From Setoptus koraiensis (lineage: Eukaryota; Arthropoda), in NCBI GenBank assembly GCA_048013815.1, contig CM106586.1:20770001-20834000 (forward strand): 64,000 bases of DNA, written 5' to 3'. Position numbers and translations under genes: made by a program. The notes under the pieces are model-generated. The model was not told where the DNA came from, ran no database searches, and saw only the letters and a program-made list of their open reading frames with translations. Shown here piece by piece: positions 31,552-41,825 of the stretch; position 1 is the first letter of the stretch; the number at the start of each line of letters is the position of its first letter.

Positions 31552-33270
31552 TCAGGATCCAGTGTACGTCAGGTGATGATTGTATTGGAAAATGTGCCTC
31601 TCAAACAGCCTCGATATTGACAATAATTTTCTATCTTGAAATTGACCTGATATTAGCTGTAGACCAATAGGCAGACCAGCCGAGCTTATAGTAACGGGAA
31701 GATGAATGGAGGGCAACCCAGCTAGATTGGCCGGAATCAAACAATAGTCTTCAGCAAATAGTTTGTTTTCGTCTTGTTTGCGCAACCATTCAATGTTCTT
31801 CGTGGCCGTGGTGGGTGTTGATGGTACTAGAATCACATCTACTCCTCTGTTATTATCACTATTATTGCTATTATTATTATCATTATTATGATTGAAAGCT
31901 CTAACAAAATCTTGATAGACTAATTGGCGCACTTTCAACGCTTGAAAATAGTACTTTTGCTTATTATCGCCATGGAGAAAATAATTGCCTAGTAAGATTC
32001 GCTTTTTCACCTCTGAATTGAATCCTTGATCTCTATTCAATTTATACCACTCGTCACGATCGAAGGCATTGTTATTGTGTGTTTTTGATAGAGCCGATCT
32101 ATCACTAAAACCATATCTAACACCATCGTAGCATGACATATTGGAGGCCACTTCGCAGCTGCTCAGTATTGTATAACATTCAGTCGAATGTATGATATTA
32201 GGTGTGGATATCCGGACAATATCAAATATTGTGCCGAAATCGCTACCTATTAATTTTATAGTGTTTTCCCAGAGTGAACAGACCTCTTGGGATAATTCTC
32301 CACATCTACTGAACTCATCCGGTATGCCTATTCTTATTTTCCTCCCATTCAAATTTCCCATCTCCAGCACATTACTATAGTCATACTGTTCACAGTGACT
32401 ACCATTGACGCCCATTCGAGCTTTGTCCAAATCCAACGAGGTCAAGTCATTTTCGTCGGCACCCACCATGTGCTCGAATATCACCTCGACATCGTCAACA
32501 TGCCTCGCCAATATACTGACGGTATCCAATGAATGTGCCAGAGGTATTAAACCAAATCGCGATATAATCCCATAGGAAGGTTTAAAACCGACAACCCCCA
32601 CCATACTGGCTGGATGACGATTTGAGCCGCCAGTATCTGTACCGATGGCACCAAACACCGATCCGGTGGCCACAGCTACGGCGCTACCCGTGGAGCTTCC
32701 TCCCGCCATGTACCATGTTTCAGGAGCATCCAAATTGAATTGATTATCACTGGCGATAGTCTCGGTTGACTTGCCGTCTGGCTCTTTTAACTGAGCCATG
32801 CTTTTGAAATGCGGCTGACCAAAAGATCCCCAAGGATTGGCCGTGGGACCATAGTGAGATGTGACACTACTAGAGCCCATAGCGAACTCGTCCAAGTTTG
32901 TTTTGCCCAGCATAATTGCACCAGAATTGTTGCACAGCTTATCGACTATTGTGGCGTCATAGGGCGGATAGTAATTGGCCAACATTTTAGATCCGCACGA
33001 GGTGAGAATATTCTTGGTGCAGAAATTATCCTTTATTGCGATGGGAATGCCGTTCAAGAGGGTTCCTTTTGTACTAGGTTCATGATGATCCAAGGTTTGA
33101 GCCTTTTCCAAGGCCAAATCTTTATTTATTGTAATGAAGGCATTCAAATATTTTGTTTCGCTGGCTATCCTGAGACATTCTTTACATAATCGTGTGGCAG
33201 TGATCTCTTTCTGACGCAGTAGTTTGCTCACATCTCTGATGCACAAACTGGCTAGAGTGTTGCCATTCAT
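31552..33270 (-). CDS. QRSL1: Glutamyl-tRNA(Gln) amidotransferase subunit A, mitochondrial type
   Basis: 572 residues, one exon. The amidase signature is complete: catalytic Lys80 in GIPIAIKDNF, the cis-Ser in GGSSTGSA (about 192) and the nucleophile Ser216 in GTDTGGSNRHPAS. VGFKPSYGIISRFGLIPLAHSLDTV also fits the GatA family. An insertion of about 30 residues before GGSST resembles the metazoan mitochondrial enzyme (QRSL1) rather than bacterial GatA. It releases ammonia from glutamine and, with GatB and GatC, converts Glu-tRNA(Gln) to Gln-tRNA(Gln) in mitochondria. A clear targeting presequence is not obvious; the N terminus MNGNTLASLCIRDVSKLL starts almost at the conserved core. An Asn-rich low-complexity insert lies near residue 470. 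Confidence 0.93.
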   Translation of the reverse strand: MNGNTLASLCIRDVSKLLRQKEITATRLCKECLRIASETKYLNAFITINKDLALEKAQTLDHHEPSTKGTLLNGIPIAIKDNFCTKNILTSCGSKMLANYYPPYDATIVDKLCNNSGAIMLGKTNLDEFAMGSSSVTSHYGPTANPWGSFGQPHFKSMAQLKEPDGKSTETIASDNQFNLDAPETWYMAGGSSTGSAVAVATGSVFGAIGTDTGGSNRHPASMVGVVGFKPSYGIISRFGLIPLAHSLDTVSILARHVDDVEVIFEHMVGADENDLTSLDLDKARMGVNGSHCEQYDYSNVLEMGNLNGRKIRIGIPDEFSRCGELSQEVCSLWENTIKLIGSDFGTIFDIVRISTPNIIHSTECYTILSSCEVASNMSCYDGVRYGFSDRSALSKTHNNNAFDRDEWYKLNRDQGFNSEVKKRILLGNYFLHGDNKQKYYFQALKVRQLVYQDFVRAFNHNNDNNNSNNSDNNRGVDVILVPSTPTTATKNIEWLRKQDENKLFAEDYCLIPANLAGLPSIHLPVTISSAGLPIGLQLISGQFQDRKLLSISRLFERHIFQYNHHLTYTGS

Positions 33271-33884
33271 TGTTTGTTACATGGGCTAATAATTTTTGTA
33301 TTTTTCAACAATGAAAGTTAATAATATTGACTAATAAACATCAAACCTCAGCAACTTTGCTATTATGATAGCAAAGTTGTATTTGTGAAATAACGTTTTC
33401 AGTGGAAGTTTCCCATTCAACCGCCCGCGTCAGCTGACTCACTGTAACACGTGATAGTTGTTGTGTCTTGTTTATGTATGGTTTCATCTAACAAGGACGC
33501 CAACAACGGCAGGTTATTGAACTCTACCAAGTACCGTTACATTTGCTTGATTATCAGAGTTAATATCAGCGATAAAAATCACTTGCAATAACTGTAACTA
33601 ACAAACTGACAATCTTGTGAATCAACTCTCGAAAATAGCGTGACTCTCAAGCATACAATACGCTAGCCAGACAATGATAAGCCACCATGAACCAAGCATA
33701 TTCTTCTGTTGATAGCAGCTAGTAATATAAGTATTTTACTTCTAACAAGACAGGACAAACGATGAAATAAGATGTTGTTTTTACAATTACAATGTGTTGG
33801 GTCTTAGTCAGATAGACTCTGGTGATAGAATCTAATATTCAAATATGTTGACCAATGCTTCACAGCTCGCTGTAACAAACCATC
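33271..33884. other. Intergenic upstream of GatA
   Basis: Promoter side of GatA. Contains a perfect 12-base-arm hairpin at 33352-33379 (caactttgctat, four-base loop, atagcaaagttg) and an AP-1-like tgactca near 33434. No gene seen. Confidence 0.5.
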
Positions 33885-34265
33885 ATGTTTAGCCGAGACC
33901 TCTTAATCACCTATCTGACAATATTCATTGTGGACACGGCCTGCCGGGCTGTCTCCATCTCAATGGTATTCATCAACAAATTTATTCTTATTGACGCTAT
34001 TTTGGGTGACGAATTAACCGTTTTTATACTCTATTCAAATGCATGTTCTCATCAGTCATACTAGTCGCTCAATCATCTCACGACGACTGCACTCGAATTA
34101 ATCAACCGCTAATCTATATTCTCTTTAACCCAGCCATTTTTGTGTACCATCGAAAGGAGCGTCTAATCGCATCATTACACATGTCGGTACCCATTCATTT
34201 TGTGTGGAGCCCGAACTCACATTTCCGGTCGGTGAACATTTTTTCCTTCCTCATGTCTTGTTGCT
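33885..34265 (+). pseudogene. Probable decayed SLC35C1-like (GDP-fucose transporter) fragment
   Basis: A short frame from an ATG at 33885 to a TAG at 34062-34064 encodes AVSISMVFINKFILIDAI. This resembles the first transmembrane region of GDP-fucose transporters of the SLC35C1 type (SISMVFLNKYLL). In another frame downstream, FRSVNIFSFLMSC weakly recalls a later SLC35C1 segment. The frame change and lack of further exons argue for decay. The resemblance rests on a short motif from memory, so confidence is moderate. Confidence 0.45.
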
Positions 34266-34284
34266 GATCTACTAGAACATGGCT

Positions 34285-35053
34285 TTGGAGTTTGAAATAG
34301 CATTAATGAAAGCATTGTCATTAACGAGTTTTCGAATCGTTTACAACAGACTATCTAGAATGCCTCAATCAAGTTGAGAAGACTATTACCAGGGTCGAGA
34401 CGGCATATCACACACAGATGATCGCATCCGAGCATTCATATCAGTGTTTCTTGGGTCGTCTCAATATCCCAGCCATATGCTACTGTTCCTCGATCAGCAC
34501 GAGCTCAAAATGGACACAATGCTAACTGCCTGTATCTCCCAGCTCAAGCGATTCCCTGTTAGAGTCCACGACTCCTTCAGTTTAAGTAAAGGCAATACAA
34601 TAGGTGTCTGCTCTGAAATATTTCAACACACATCAGCTGGAATTTAATCTGCAACGTAACCCTCAATGTCAGCGTTTGAGACGATGGTGAAGGAGCCCAG
34701 TCAAGATTGATTTTTTGGCTGGAGTTCAAGAAAAATACCGACCAACCAACCAGAAAAATACCTGACAGTATGGGCATGCTAAGATGCGCGACAGCGCTGA
34801 TAACTTGGATGATAATAATTCTAATGACGATCTCGATGATAGTATAGTCGCCAATACACAGCATCAAGGGCGACATTGGCTGCAATTATCCATCGGAGAA
34901 CATGTTCTTCCCTACAATGCATGTATGACTGTTTACCAAGCGATAAGACAATTTAGTAACTTAGCGGATAATGGCGACGGTTTGCATAATGAAGATCCGG
35001 ATATACTTCTCAACTTCTCTACACATCATCATAAACAGTGCAGGTACACGTAG
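34285..35053 (+). pseudogene. Decayed TRIP12-like HECT ubiquitin ligase fragment
   Basis: Successive frames give pieces that match, in the right order, the region of TRIP12 before its HECT domain: DRIRAFISVFLG, SQLKRFPVRVHD, then after a frameshift YFNTHQLEFNLQRNP. Next come SPVKIDFLAGVQ, an acidic NDDLDDS stretch, and LQLSIGEHVLPYN followed by MTVYQAIRQFSN. In-frame TGA codons at 34688-34690 and 34763-34765 and at least one frameshift show that it is broken. The catalytic HECT domain is not present. The parent gene must lie elsewhere. Confidence 0.75.
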
Positions 35054-35262
35054 AGAAGATGTCCGCCAGCAAATTTGAGTCTATCCAGCAACAAAATGGA
35101 ATAACTTGATTTACTTGACACTTTAATCAATGAAACTGAGCGCTAACATAATATTATCAATAATCTGGTAATGATATGAAATTAAAACGGTTGATGAACA
35201 TTGCATTCATTTATTTTTTTTTTGTGCCACAATAGATATGGTCACGTATGGCCACTATACTA

Positions 35263-35849
35263 ACAAGGTAAGGGTCACAACTGTCACACCCAGATTTGGT
35301 TCTAATGTACCAAAACGTGTTCAGCTCAATGCCCTGAACAAGAATCGGTGTCGGCTTTTCCCGACTTTTTCCTGGTTCGCGAGATATTCTGGTTTTTCTG
35401 GTGCTTAGGGGGCGCCACGCTCTATGGGAAAATGCATGTAAATCTGTGCGCGCACTATTTTATGCAATCTTCGCTCTTCTATCTTGGCTCTTCTTTCTTG
35501 TGTCTTTACACACCTTCTTCCTGCGCATTATCTAACTCTATCGCATGCAGGGAAGAAGGGTTATGTAACAGTGATAAAATCTTCGAATAAAATATATAAT
35601 ATGATAGCAGTAGTGATAGGCAAGTAACATGTGCGCGCACTAATAGTGCAAAAGCGTGCGCGCACAGATTTTGCATGCATTTTCCCATAGAGAGTGGCGC
35701 CCCCTAAGCACCAGAAAAACCAGAATATCTCGCGAACCAGGAAAAAGTCGGGAAAAGCCGACACCGATTCTTGTTCAGGGCATTGAGCTGAACACGTTTT
35801 GGTACATTAGAACCAAATCTGGGTGTGACAGTTGTGACCCTTACCTTGT
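35263..35849. mobile_element. 587-bp foldback element with ~193-bp terminal inverted repeats
   Basis: The left arm (35263-35455, starting acaaggtaagggtcacaact) and right arm (35656-35849, ending agttgtgacccttaccttgt) are reverse complements along almost their whole length, with only a handful of differences. The internal loop is about 200 bases and contains further gtgcgcgcac palindromes. No transposase is encoded, so it is a non-autonomous foldback or MITE-type element. Flanking bases are TA-like on the left and AA on the right, so no clear target duplication can be fixed. The high arm identity suggests recent insertion or arm conversion. Confidence 0.85.
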
Positions 35850-36166
35850 AAGCGGGTGCTTGAACAAATGATCGTCCTAGGTGCTTGTCTATAAACTCGT
35901 GGCGCAAGTCCGAAGAATCTTTAGACAAATGATGTGTTAATGTCTCTAATAAGTTATATTTAATAGATACAACAAGGAAGTAATTAATGTAATATTGGTG
36001 AGTATTCTTAGAACACAAACGCTCATATATATAGAGTTATTATTAAATAATGATGATATCAGCACAATAATAACTCTATATCGCATGATGGCTAAGAGTG
36101 TATAAAATGTATTTCTTGCCAGGATAAAGATGCTCAAATAGATTGAATAAAGAACAGTTGTTGATA

Positions 36167-39100
36167 TCATGCATTAATCTTGATGTCGTCACGGCAAAAA
36201 TAACTTCTCATTAGATAGGTCATGGTTCCATAAGTTCCACTCGGAGGACTATCATACAATCTTTGACAAATTTCGGCCGCTCCACCGCATGGTATCACAG
36301 GCGGCCCGCCATCTAAAGGGGCACAACAACGAGTAGAGTTACCTTTATTTCTTCGTTGCTCATTCAGATATATTTCATGGGCATTACGAACAATTTGCTC
36401 GATTTCTATTATCTGACCAAGCTCATTGACTATATTGTTTTCAACCATAAGAGTTAATACCATCAGCGCTTCCACCATTAATTGTCGGTATTCTGGTTGG
36501 GGTACACTAGTTAGTACTTGCTCCACCTGAAGTGCGAACTTCAATTCACCTGAAGTCATCTCTCTTGTCAGTTGATTCATGAGTACACGACCGTTAATAC
36601 TAATACCATGACACCTTTCAAGTAGAGACCAAACTCTCGGATAGAACCCGACTGGTACTCTATTGAGAGCTCCGTCTAAGCGTCGTCTGCGCAACCACTG
36701 ACCTTCTCGATCGTTTTCGCTTTCATAATCTTCTACCTCTTGATGACCAGACTCGAATAGATTTGATGCCGTGGACAAGAATCTGCTACGTATGCTCACC
36801 ATAGATTTAACAACTTGATTTTTTTCAATGTTGTAGTCTAGAGATAGACCTGATCTTAGATGTTTGACATCAAATTCACGCCCACTCAATATGTGATGCA
36901 ACAGAGTCTTCACTTCGAATGGACTCAAATTCAACAAATGATCACTGGCCTCATCGCCAGAGCATTTTAAAGATCGGCCTAACTCAGATGCCATAACCTG
37001 AATTATCAAACCAACTCTTAGACGCAACATCTCAGAGAAAAGTCTTGGCTCTGTCCTTATGAATATACCTAGGTAGACCAACATTTCTTGGGTCAACATG
37101 GCAGTACTTTGATCTCCACCATGGGCCCTACTAATGTGGGCCCTGAGATCCTTTGAGGTCATAGGACGGCTGATAGTGTATTCATAGTGAGGCGGCATGC
37201 CAACTGTCACTTGTTTCTGCCTAACGAGTAAATCCGTCAATGATTTGGCCAAATCTTCTACATGTTTATCCAGTATGCCAGCAATGTGACGCACGAGAGC
37301 CCATTTCTTCTGTTTGCATGCCTTTTCATACATGTCTTTCACCATGTCATTCACCGAAACAGATGCTGATGTACCCAAATCTTCATCAGTCAATGTCATT
37401 CTCCAGTTCATTCCTTTGTTGTAAACAAGATAATGTAAGAGATCGCCTTGCTCATCCAAGGATTCTGCATCTTTAAACATTTGTATTATGTCTTCGTCGC
37501 TCACATTCTCATCAATCTGTAAATCAGAGAGTTTCGAACGATTTTCGTTTGGACTTGACGGGTTTGGACTTGAATTTGTGACTAGTAGACTGGGAGGACG
37601 AGGTGACAATCTTTCGGGCAAATGTCGCCTTTCAATCAGGTAAGCATCATCTGAGCTATGCTCGGGTTCCTCTGCAACAAAAGACGATAATGAGATATCA
37701 TTGGCTGATCTGTTGTAGTTAGTCCTGAGACCATTATCTAGACTGCTCATATCCATGATATTGTGGCTCGAAACTGAAGTTGGTAGTCCTCGCCACCTCT
37801 CATCTTTTGCATATTGATCACGTAGCTGAGCCAATTCTGGATCGAATTGATCTACTTGAATAGATCGAGATCTTTTTATAATACCAGCCAACCCGAGGGT
37901 TCTAGTTTTCATAGTCTTGCTGTGACTTGAGGTTTTTCTTAGTGGTTTCATAGGTTTTTTCTTCTTATCCGCTTCTTGCTTCAGATAATCTTTGACGCTA
38001 GCTCCAAGTCCATCGGGATCGCCCTCCTCAATGTTGCTAAGGAAACTTAAATCTGTGATGCAAGATGTGCTTAGAAAATCAGCAAACGTACCAAGTGCAA
38101 CTCTGGTATCATTTATGTAACCGCTCTTGATCTTTCTCAAAGTAGTTAGCATGGACATGGGAATCCTATCATGTTCTTGATCAATGACGTCCTTTCCTAG
38201 CCTCAAGACGACTACTGGCCGTCCAAGGATTCTCCATGATTGTTTGAGGAAGGCTATTTCGTTTTTGAGACTATCGAATAGAAGGTCGACATCAGATGCA
38301 ACGTAATAACGTTGCGGGTCAGCGAATTGAGGCGTAAACGCAAGGGTTCTGTCTTCGAATTTGTAGAGCTTCGACGTACTCAACAGTCCAACATCAAGTG
38401 ATTTACGTCCTGATAAATTCAATTTTTTATGCTTTCCTAGAAATGAGTATAGATGACTTAGAACCCCCGCCGGATGTATTTCAATTGAGTCTACTTGATC
38501 CGCCATCTGAACTATGATATCATGATGACGCAGTTTTTCTTGAATCTGGGTATCTTCCGCCAGAATAACTACTTGCACAACAACATCTGGTCTCTTGTTC
38601 GCTCCTAGACGACGATTCAATGGATCTAGCTCGCCAACGGCGATAAATCCCTCAAGTAGGAGTCGTGATATTATATATAAGGATTGAGCCCACATAAATG
38701 GTAGTTGTCCAATAGGCACGCGATCTTGGCTATGAGGATCTTTGTATTCCAACTCAACCTTCTCGGCCGTGACAGTGTACTGTTCTGGAACTAGCTTAAT
38801 TCCGTCATCGCGTTTGATCAAAATTTTATCCAATTGTTCGGCATATTGTTCAGCCGCCTCGATATCTCCAAAGAAGCATGCATCTAGAATAAGATAACAG
38901 AAGAACAATGGCCATTCACATTCAATATTTTCAAACACTTTTAGTTCCCAGGGTTCATAGTATAGTCGCGTTGGATCTTCTCTGGCTGTTCTGTACCCAT
39001 CACGTAAAAATCTTTTGCATCCATAGCGCCCACCAAGCTTTGTGATAATAGTTTTTCTAGTTAATTCAATCAATTCTGCATCTTCGACAGCAAATGCGGG

Positions 39101-39910
39101 AAATCCAATTACTGGTAAAAGTGCGGCATCTACTTCTTTTGAGTTACTTTCTCTAGGTAACATAGATTGAAGAACAGCATGACATTTTTGTGAATTGTCA
39201 GGTAATACATGTATAACAGAAGATGGACCCCCTCGGCCACCAAATAGATCTAGTTCGTTCATTGCCTCCAAGGCTGCTTTGGCCAAACCTATAGATGAGC
39301 CATTTAGCTCAGGTAGTCCATGATTAGTTTTGTCTCCTCTCTCCCAGATTCCGTAGTCTGGAACACAATAAGATAGCTCAATGTAGAAGACTAAATTTTG
39401 AATAAACGCCACTTCGTCTAAATTGAATATTATCTGCAAACCACTAGCTGTCATCTGTGCTAGTATCAAGAGGTACAAACTTGTGGCGTCTAATTGAAGA
39501 TGTCCCCAATCGGCATCACCAACCACCGTTGATATGGTAGAAGCCGAGTATTTGGCGTGCAATGCATCTGAAGGTGATTGAGTTTCCTTGAATTTCTCAA
39601 CCTTGTCAACTTGACGTATCATGGCCATCAATAGACCTCTCATTAGTTTGACGCAACTTTGTTCCAATTCGTAAGTTTTGGCCCGATCTTCGTCTAAATC
39701 AGCGTTCTTCTTATAAGCCATAGAGAGGCCCCAGACAGCGAGTATAGAGTAGACATTGTCGCGTACCCAAGCATGATCATTAGTAGTTGTTGTGGGTAAC
39801 AGACCGGAGACTGGATTTTGATGGTCTAGGATTGTCCTGTATACTATCCTTTGATAATAGTCTAGCCTTTGGCCAGAGTTGCTTCTACTTCTCATCTTCT
39901 TGCTAGTCAT
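36167..39910 (-). CDS. PHKA: Phosphorylase b kinase regulatory subunit alpha
   Basis: 1247 residues in one exon, the normal length for the family. The N-terminal glucoamylase-like region is clear (LDYYQRIVYRTILDHQNPVS, NDHAWVRDNVYSILAVWGLS, GDADWGHLQLDATSLYLLIL, DYGIWERGDKTNHG). The C-terminal part has the calmodulin-binding-like and tail regions, including VPVGFYPRVWSLLERCHGI and PSGTYGTMTYLMRSYF. It is the regulatory subunit of the kinase that activates glycogen phosphorylase. Vertebrate alpha subunits end in a farnesylated CaaX box; this one ends DDIKINA with no such box. A Ser-rich multiphosphorylation-type segment lies near residues 690-800. Acceptor-like sequence (tttag) lies about 50 bases upstream of the ATG, so a 5' untranslated intron is possible. 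Confidence 0.93.
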   Translation of the reverse strand: MTSKKMRSRSNSGQRLDYYQRIVYRTILDHQNPVSGLLPTTTTNDHAWVRDNVYSILAVWGLSMAYKKNADLDEDRAKTYELEQSCVKLMRGLLMAMIRQVDKVEKFKETQSPSDALHAKYSASTISTVVGDADWGHLQLDATSLYLLILAQMTASGLQIIFNLDEVAFIQNLVFYIELSYCVPDYGIWERGDKTNHGLPELNGSSIGLAKAALEAMNELDLFGGRGGPSSVIHVLPDNSQKCHAVLQSMLPRESNSKEVDAALLPVIGFPAFAVEDAELIELTRKTIITKLGGRYGCKRFLRDGYRTAREDPTRLYYEPWELKVFENIECEWPLFFCYLILDACFFGDIEAAEQYAEQLDKILIKRDDGIKLVPEQYTVTAEKVELEYKDPHSQDRVPIGQLPFMWAQSLYIISRLLLEGFIAVGELDPLNRRLGANKRPDVVVQVVILAEDTQIQEKLRHHDIIVQMADQVDSIEIHPAGVLSHLYSFLGKHKKLNLSGRKSLDVGLLSTSKLYKFEDRTLAFTPQFADPQRYYVASDVDLLFDSLKNEIAFLKQSWRILGRPVVVLRLGKDVIDQEHDRIPMSMLTTLRKIKSGYINDTRVALGTFADFLSTSCITDLSFLSNIEEGDPDGLGASVKDYLKQEADKKKKPMKPLRKTSSHSKTMKTRTLGLAGIIKRSRSIQVDQFDPELAQLRDQYAKDERWRGLPTSVSSHNIMDMSSLDNGLRTNYNRSANDISLSSFVAEEPEHSSDDAYLIERRHLPERLSPRPPSLLVTNSSPNPSSPNENRSKLSDLQIDENVSDEDIIQMFKDAESLDEQGDLLHYLVYNKGMNWRMTLTDEDLGTSASVSVNDMVKDMYEKACKQKKWALVRHIAGILDKHVEDLAKSLTDLLVRQKQVTVGMPPHYEYTISRPMTSKDLRAHISRAHGGDQSTAMLTQEMLVYLGIFIRTEPRLFSEMLRLRVGLIIQVMASELGRSLKCSGDEASDHLLNLSPFEVKTLLHHILSGREFDVKHLRSGLSLDYNIEKNQVVKSMVSIRSRFLSTASNLFESGHQEVEDYESENDREGQWLRRRRLDGALNRVPVGFYPRVWSLLERCHGISINGRVLMNQLTREMTSGELKFALQVEQVLTSVPQPEYRQLMVEALMVLTLMVENNIVNELGQIIEIEQIVRNAHEIYLNEQRRNKGNSTRCCAPLDGGPPVIPCGGAAEICQRLYDSPPSGTYGTMTYLMRSYFCRDDIKINA

Positions 39911-41825
39911 ATCATTCGAGCTGATATTTCTATTGTTTGATTTGAAGGCTAAATTTGTTAAAATCTAAAAGGATACAAACAGATAATATCTAAGGAAATG
40001 CTCATTATTTGGTTTCGCCGTATATAGTGTGTGTCATCTAGAGGAAAGACGGCACGATGTTAATTATGGTGATACTGTATTGATAGGGGGTCTGATGAAA
40101 CCAGCTTTCAAAAGACAAACAATCTATACTTGAGTTACTTTTTAATAATAATTAATTAGCAATCATTAAATTTTGCCGGTCCAATATGTAGATTAGAGTT
40201 GACGACCAATAGACTCTATAGATGATGATAATATTTCAAAACAGTGTTTGTGATAAAAAAAGATGATCAACAAGTTACAGCTTTGTACAATATAATTAAG
40301 TATGCTTATGGCATGGCACTAATAGCAAACAATCATATATTGATATCGACTTGATTTCTTGTTATCTGTACAACAATGTAAAGGAAGTGATAATAATATA
40401 ATAGTAATACATAGAGATATGATACTATGTTAGATAAATATATATATAGCGACCATATAACATTATGACACTGGCGTCAATAGTTTTGTGGGCGTCTACG
40501 GACACCGGCGGACTGGAGCGGGCCGATCACGGGTCTATTATTTGTGTGCATGTGCTTGTGCTGAGATACTTGAGGCTCCGAGATCGCGGTCGAGATGTTT
40601 CATCATATTTTCTCCTTGTATCGTACCGACGGATGACGTTCGTTGCAGTTAGTCAACATCATAGGATTTTGTCACCATTTTTGTTGTGAATGATCTAATT
40701 ACATAAATTTACTTGTCCACTTGTGACTGTTTCTCCACCAAGCCTGCATTGGCTAGACCCGGCCGGATGAGCCCGTTGTCGGCACGCCCACGGATTAGTC
40801 ATAATGCGAGCGCATCGAGTCGCTGGGGACAAAGTCGAATTTATTACTATTGTGTGAGTGCGCCTCCGTTAGACACAGACCGTGTGACACAATGCAAGAT
40901 GCACGACAATTGTAAACAATCTTTGCATCCACAAATCTGCAGTTTGCGTGTGTCTCGGCAGCGATGCCAGTCCTGCTGTGCTGCTGATGTTAGTGTACGT
41001 GCCAATCAGCGTGCTCACACACATACGGGAATAGCAGTAGCGCACAAATAATGCAGGGTCCCCCTGATTTCATCGAAACGTCAAGTCACCGAGCACTCAC
41101 TTCACCTAAAATTACGCTGCACCTAAACGCACTTTTTACACTTGTAGCTAACATGCAATTCATCTAAAATTTAATCGAACTACGTCTGAAAATCTATTCG
41201 ATTTCATCGATCCACACATGAATTGCAAGGAGACAATTGCGAAGGGCGCAGACTATTAGCGGAAAATTTAAAACTACAAAACTATTCGTTCATAAGCCAT
41301 CTCTTTAGCAAGCCAATCTGGTCCACGAGAGTTTGAGAGCACCACCAAAAAATGATCATTCCCGAGGGCTAGGAGTCCAATGAGTGGGGTTGAGACAGGC
41401 CTCGCTAACGTGCACAAGCAGACGGTATTCACGCGCAAATCGACAAAATCAAACATTTCGATTAGCGCTCTCTAAATGAAGTGCAATCTGGTGGAATTGT
41501 TCATGAACGAATAATGGCTAGTACACTGTAGAATGTGCGCGCAAACAAACGATAACGTTCGATGTGGAGTGCAATGATTTGCGAAAAGCATGTTCTAAAT
41601 TCCGTCCCCCCACGTTGCGGCACAGCAGCGCACCAACGTGCCGAGGCACGATTGCGTTGGTGAGATTTTTATTATTTTTCTCGAATCTCAATATCATATT
41701 TATCAATGATCTCTCACAACGAAAGGCGACCATTCCATTTTGGTAGCATCCGCGGACACGAGACGCCCATCTTGTCCTCTGCCATCAATCATATCAATAG
41801 CTAGAATATTTTTACTTTAGAAGCC
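39911..41825. other. Divergent intergenic region, PHKA and RAD50
   Basis: AT-rich near PHKA, GC-richer from about 40450 to 41000. None of the small open frames resembles a family. A tttactttag acceptor-like tract ends at 41820, five bases before the RAD50 ATG. Confidence 0.5.

Noticed and set aside
35348-35764. Two similar small open frames on opposite strands (MSAFPDFFLVREIFWFF...)
   Set aside because: They are the two inverted arms of the foldback element read in the same frame, not a gene.
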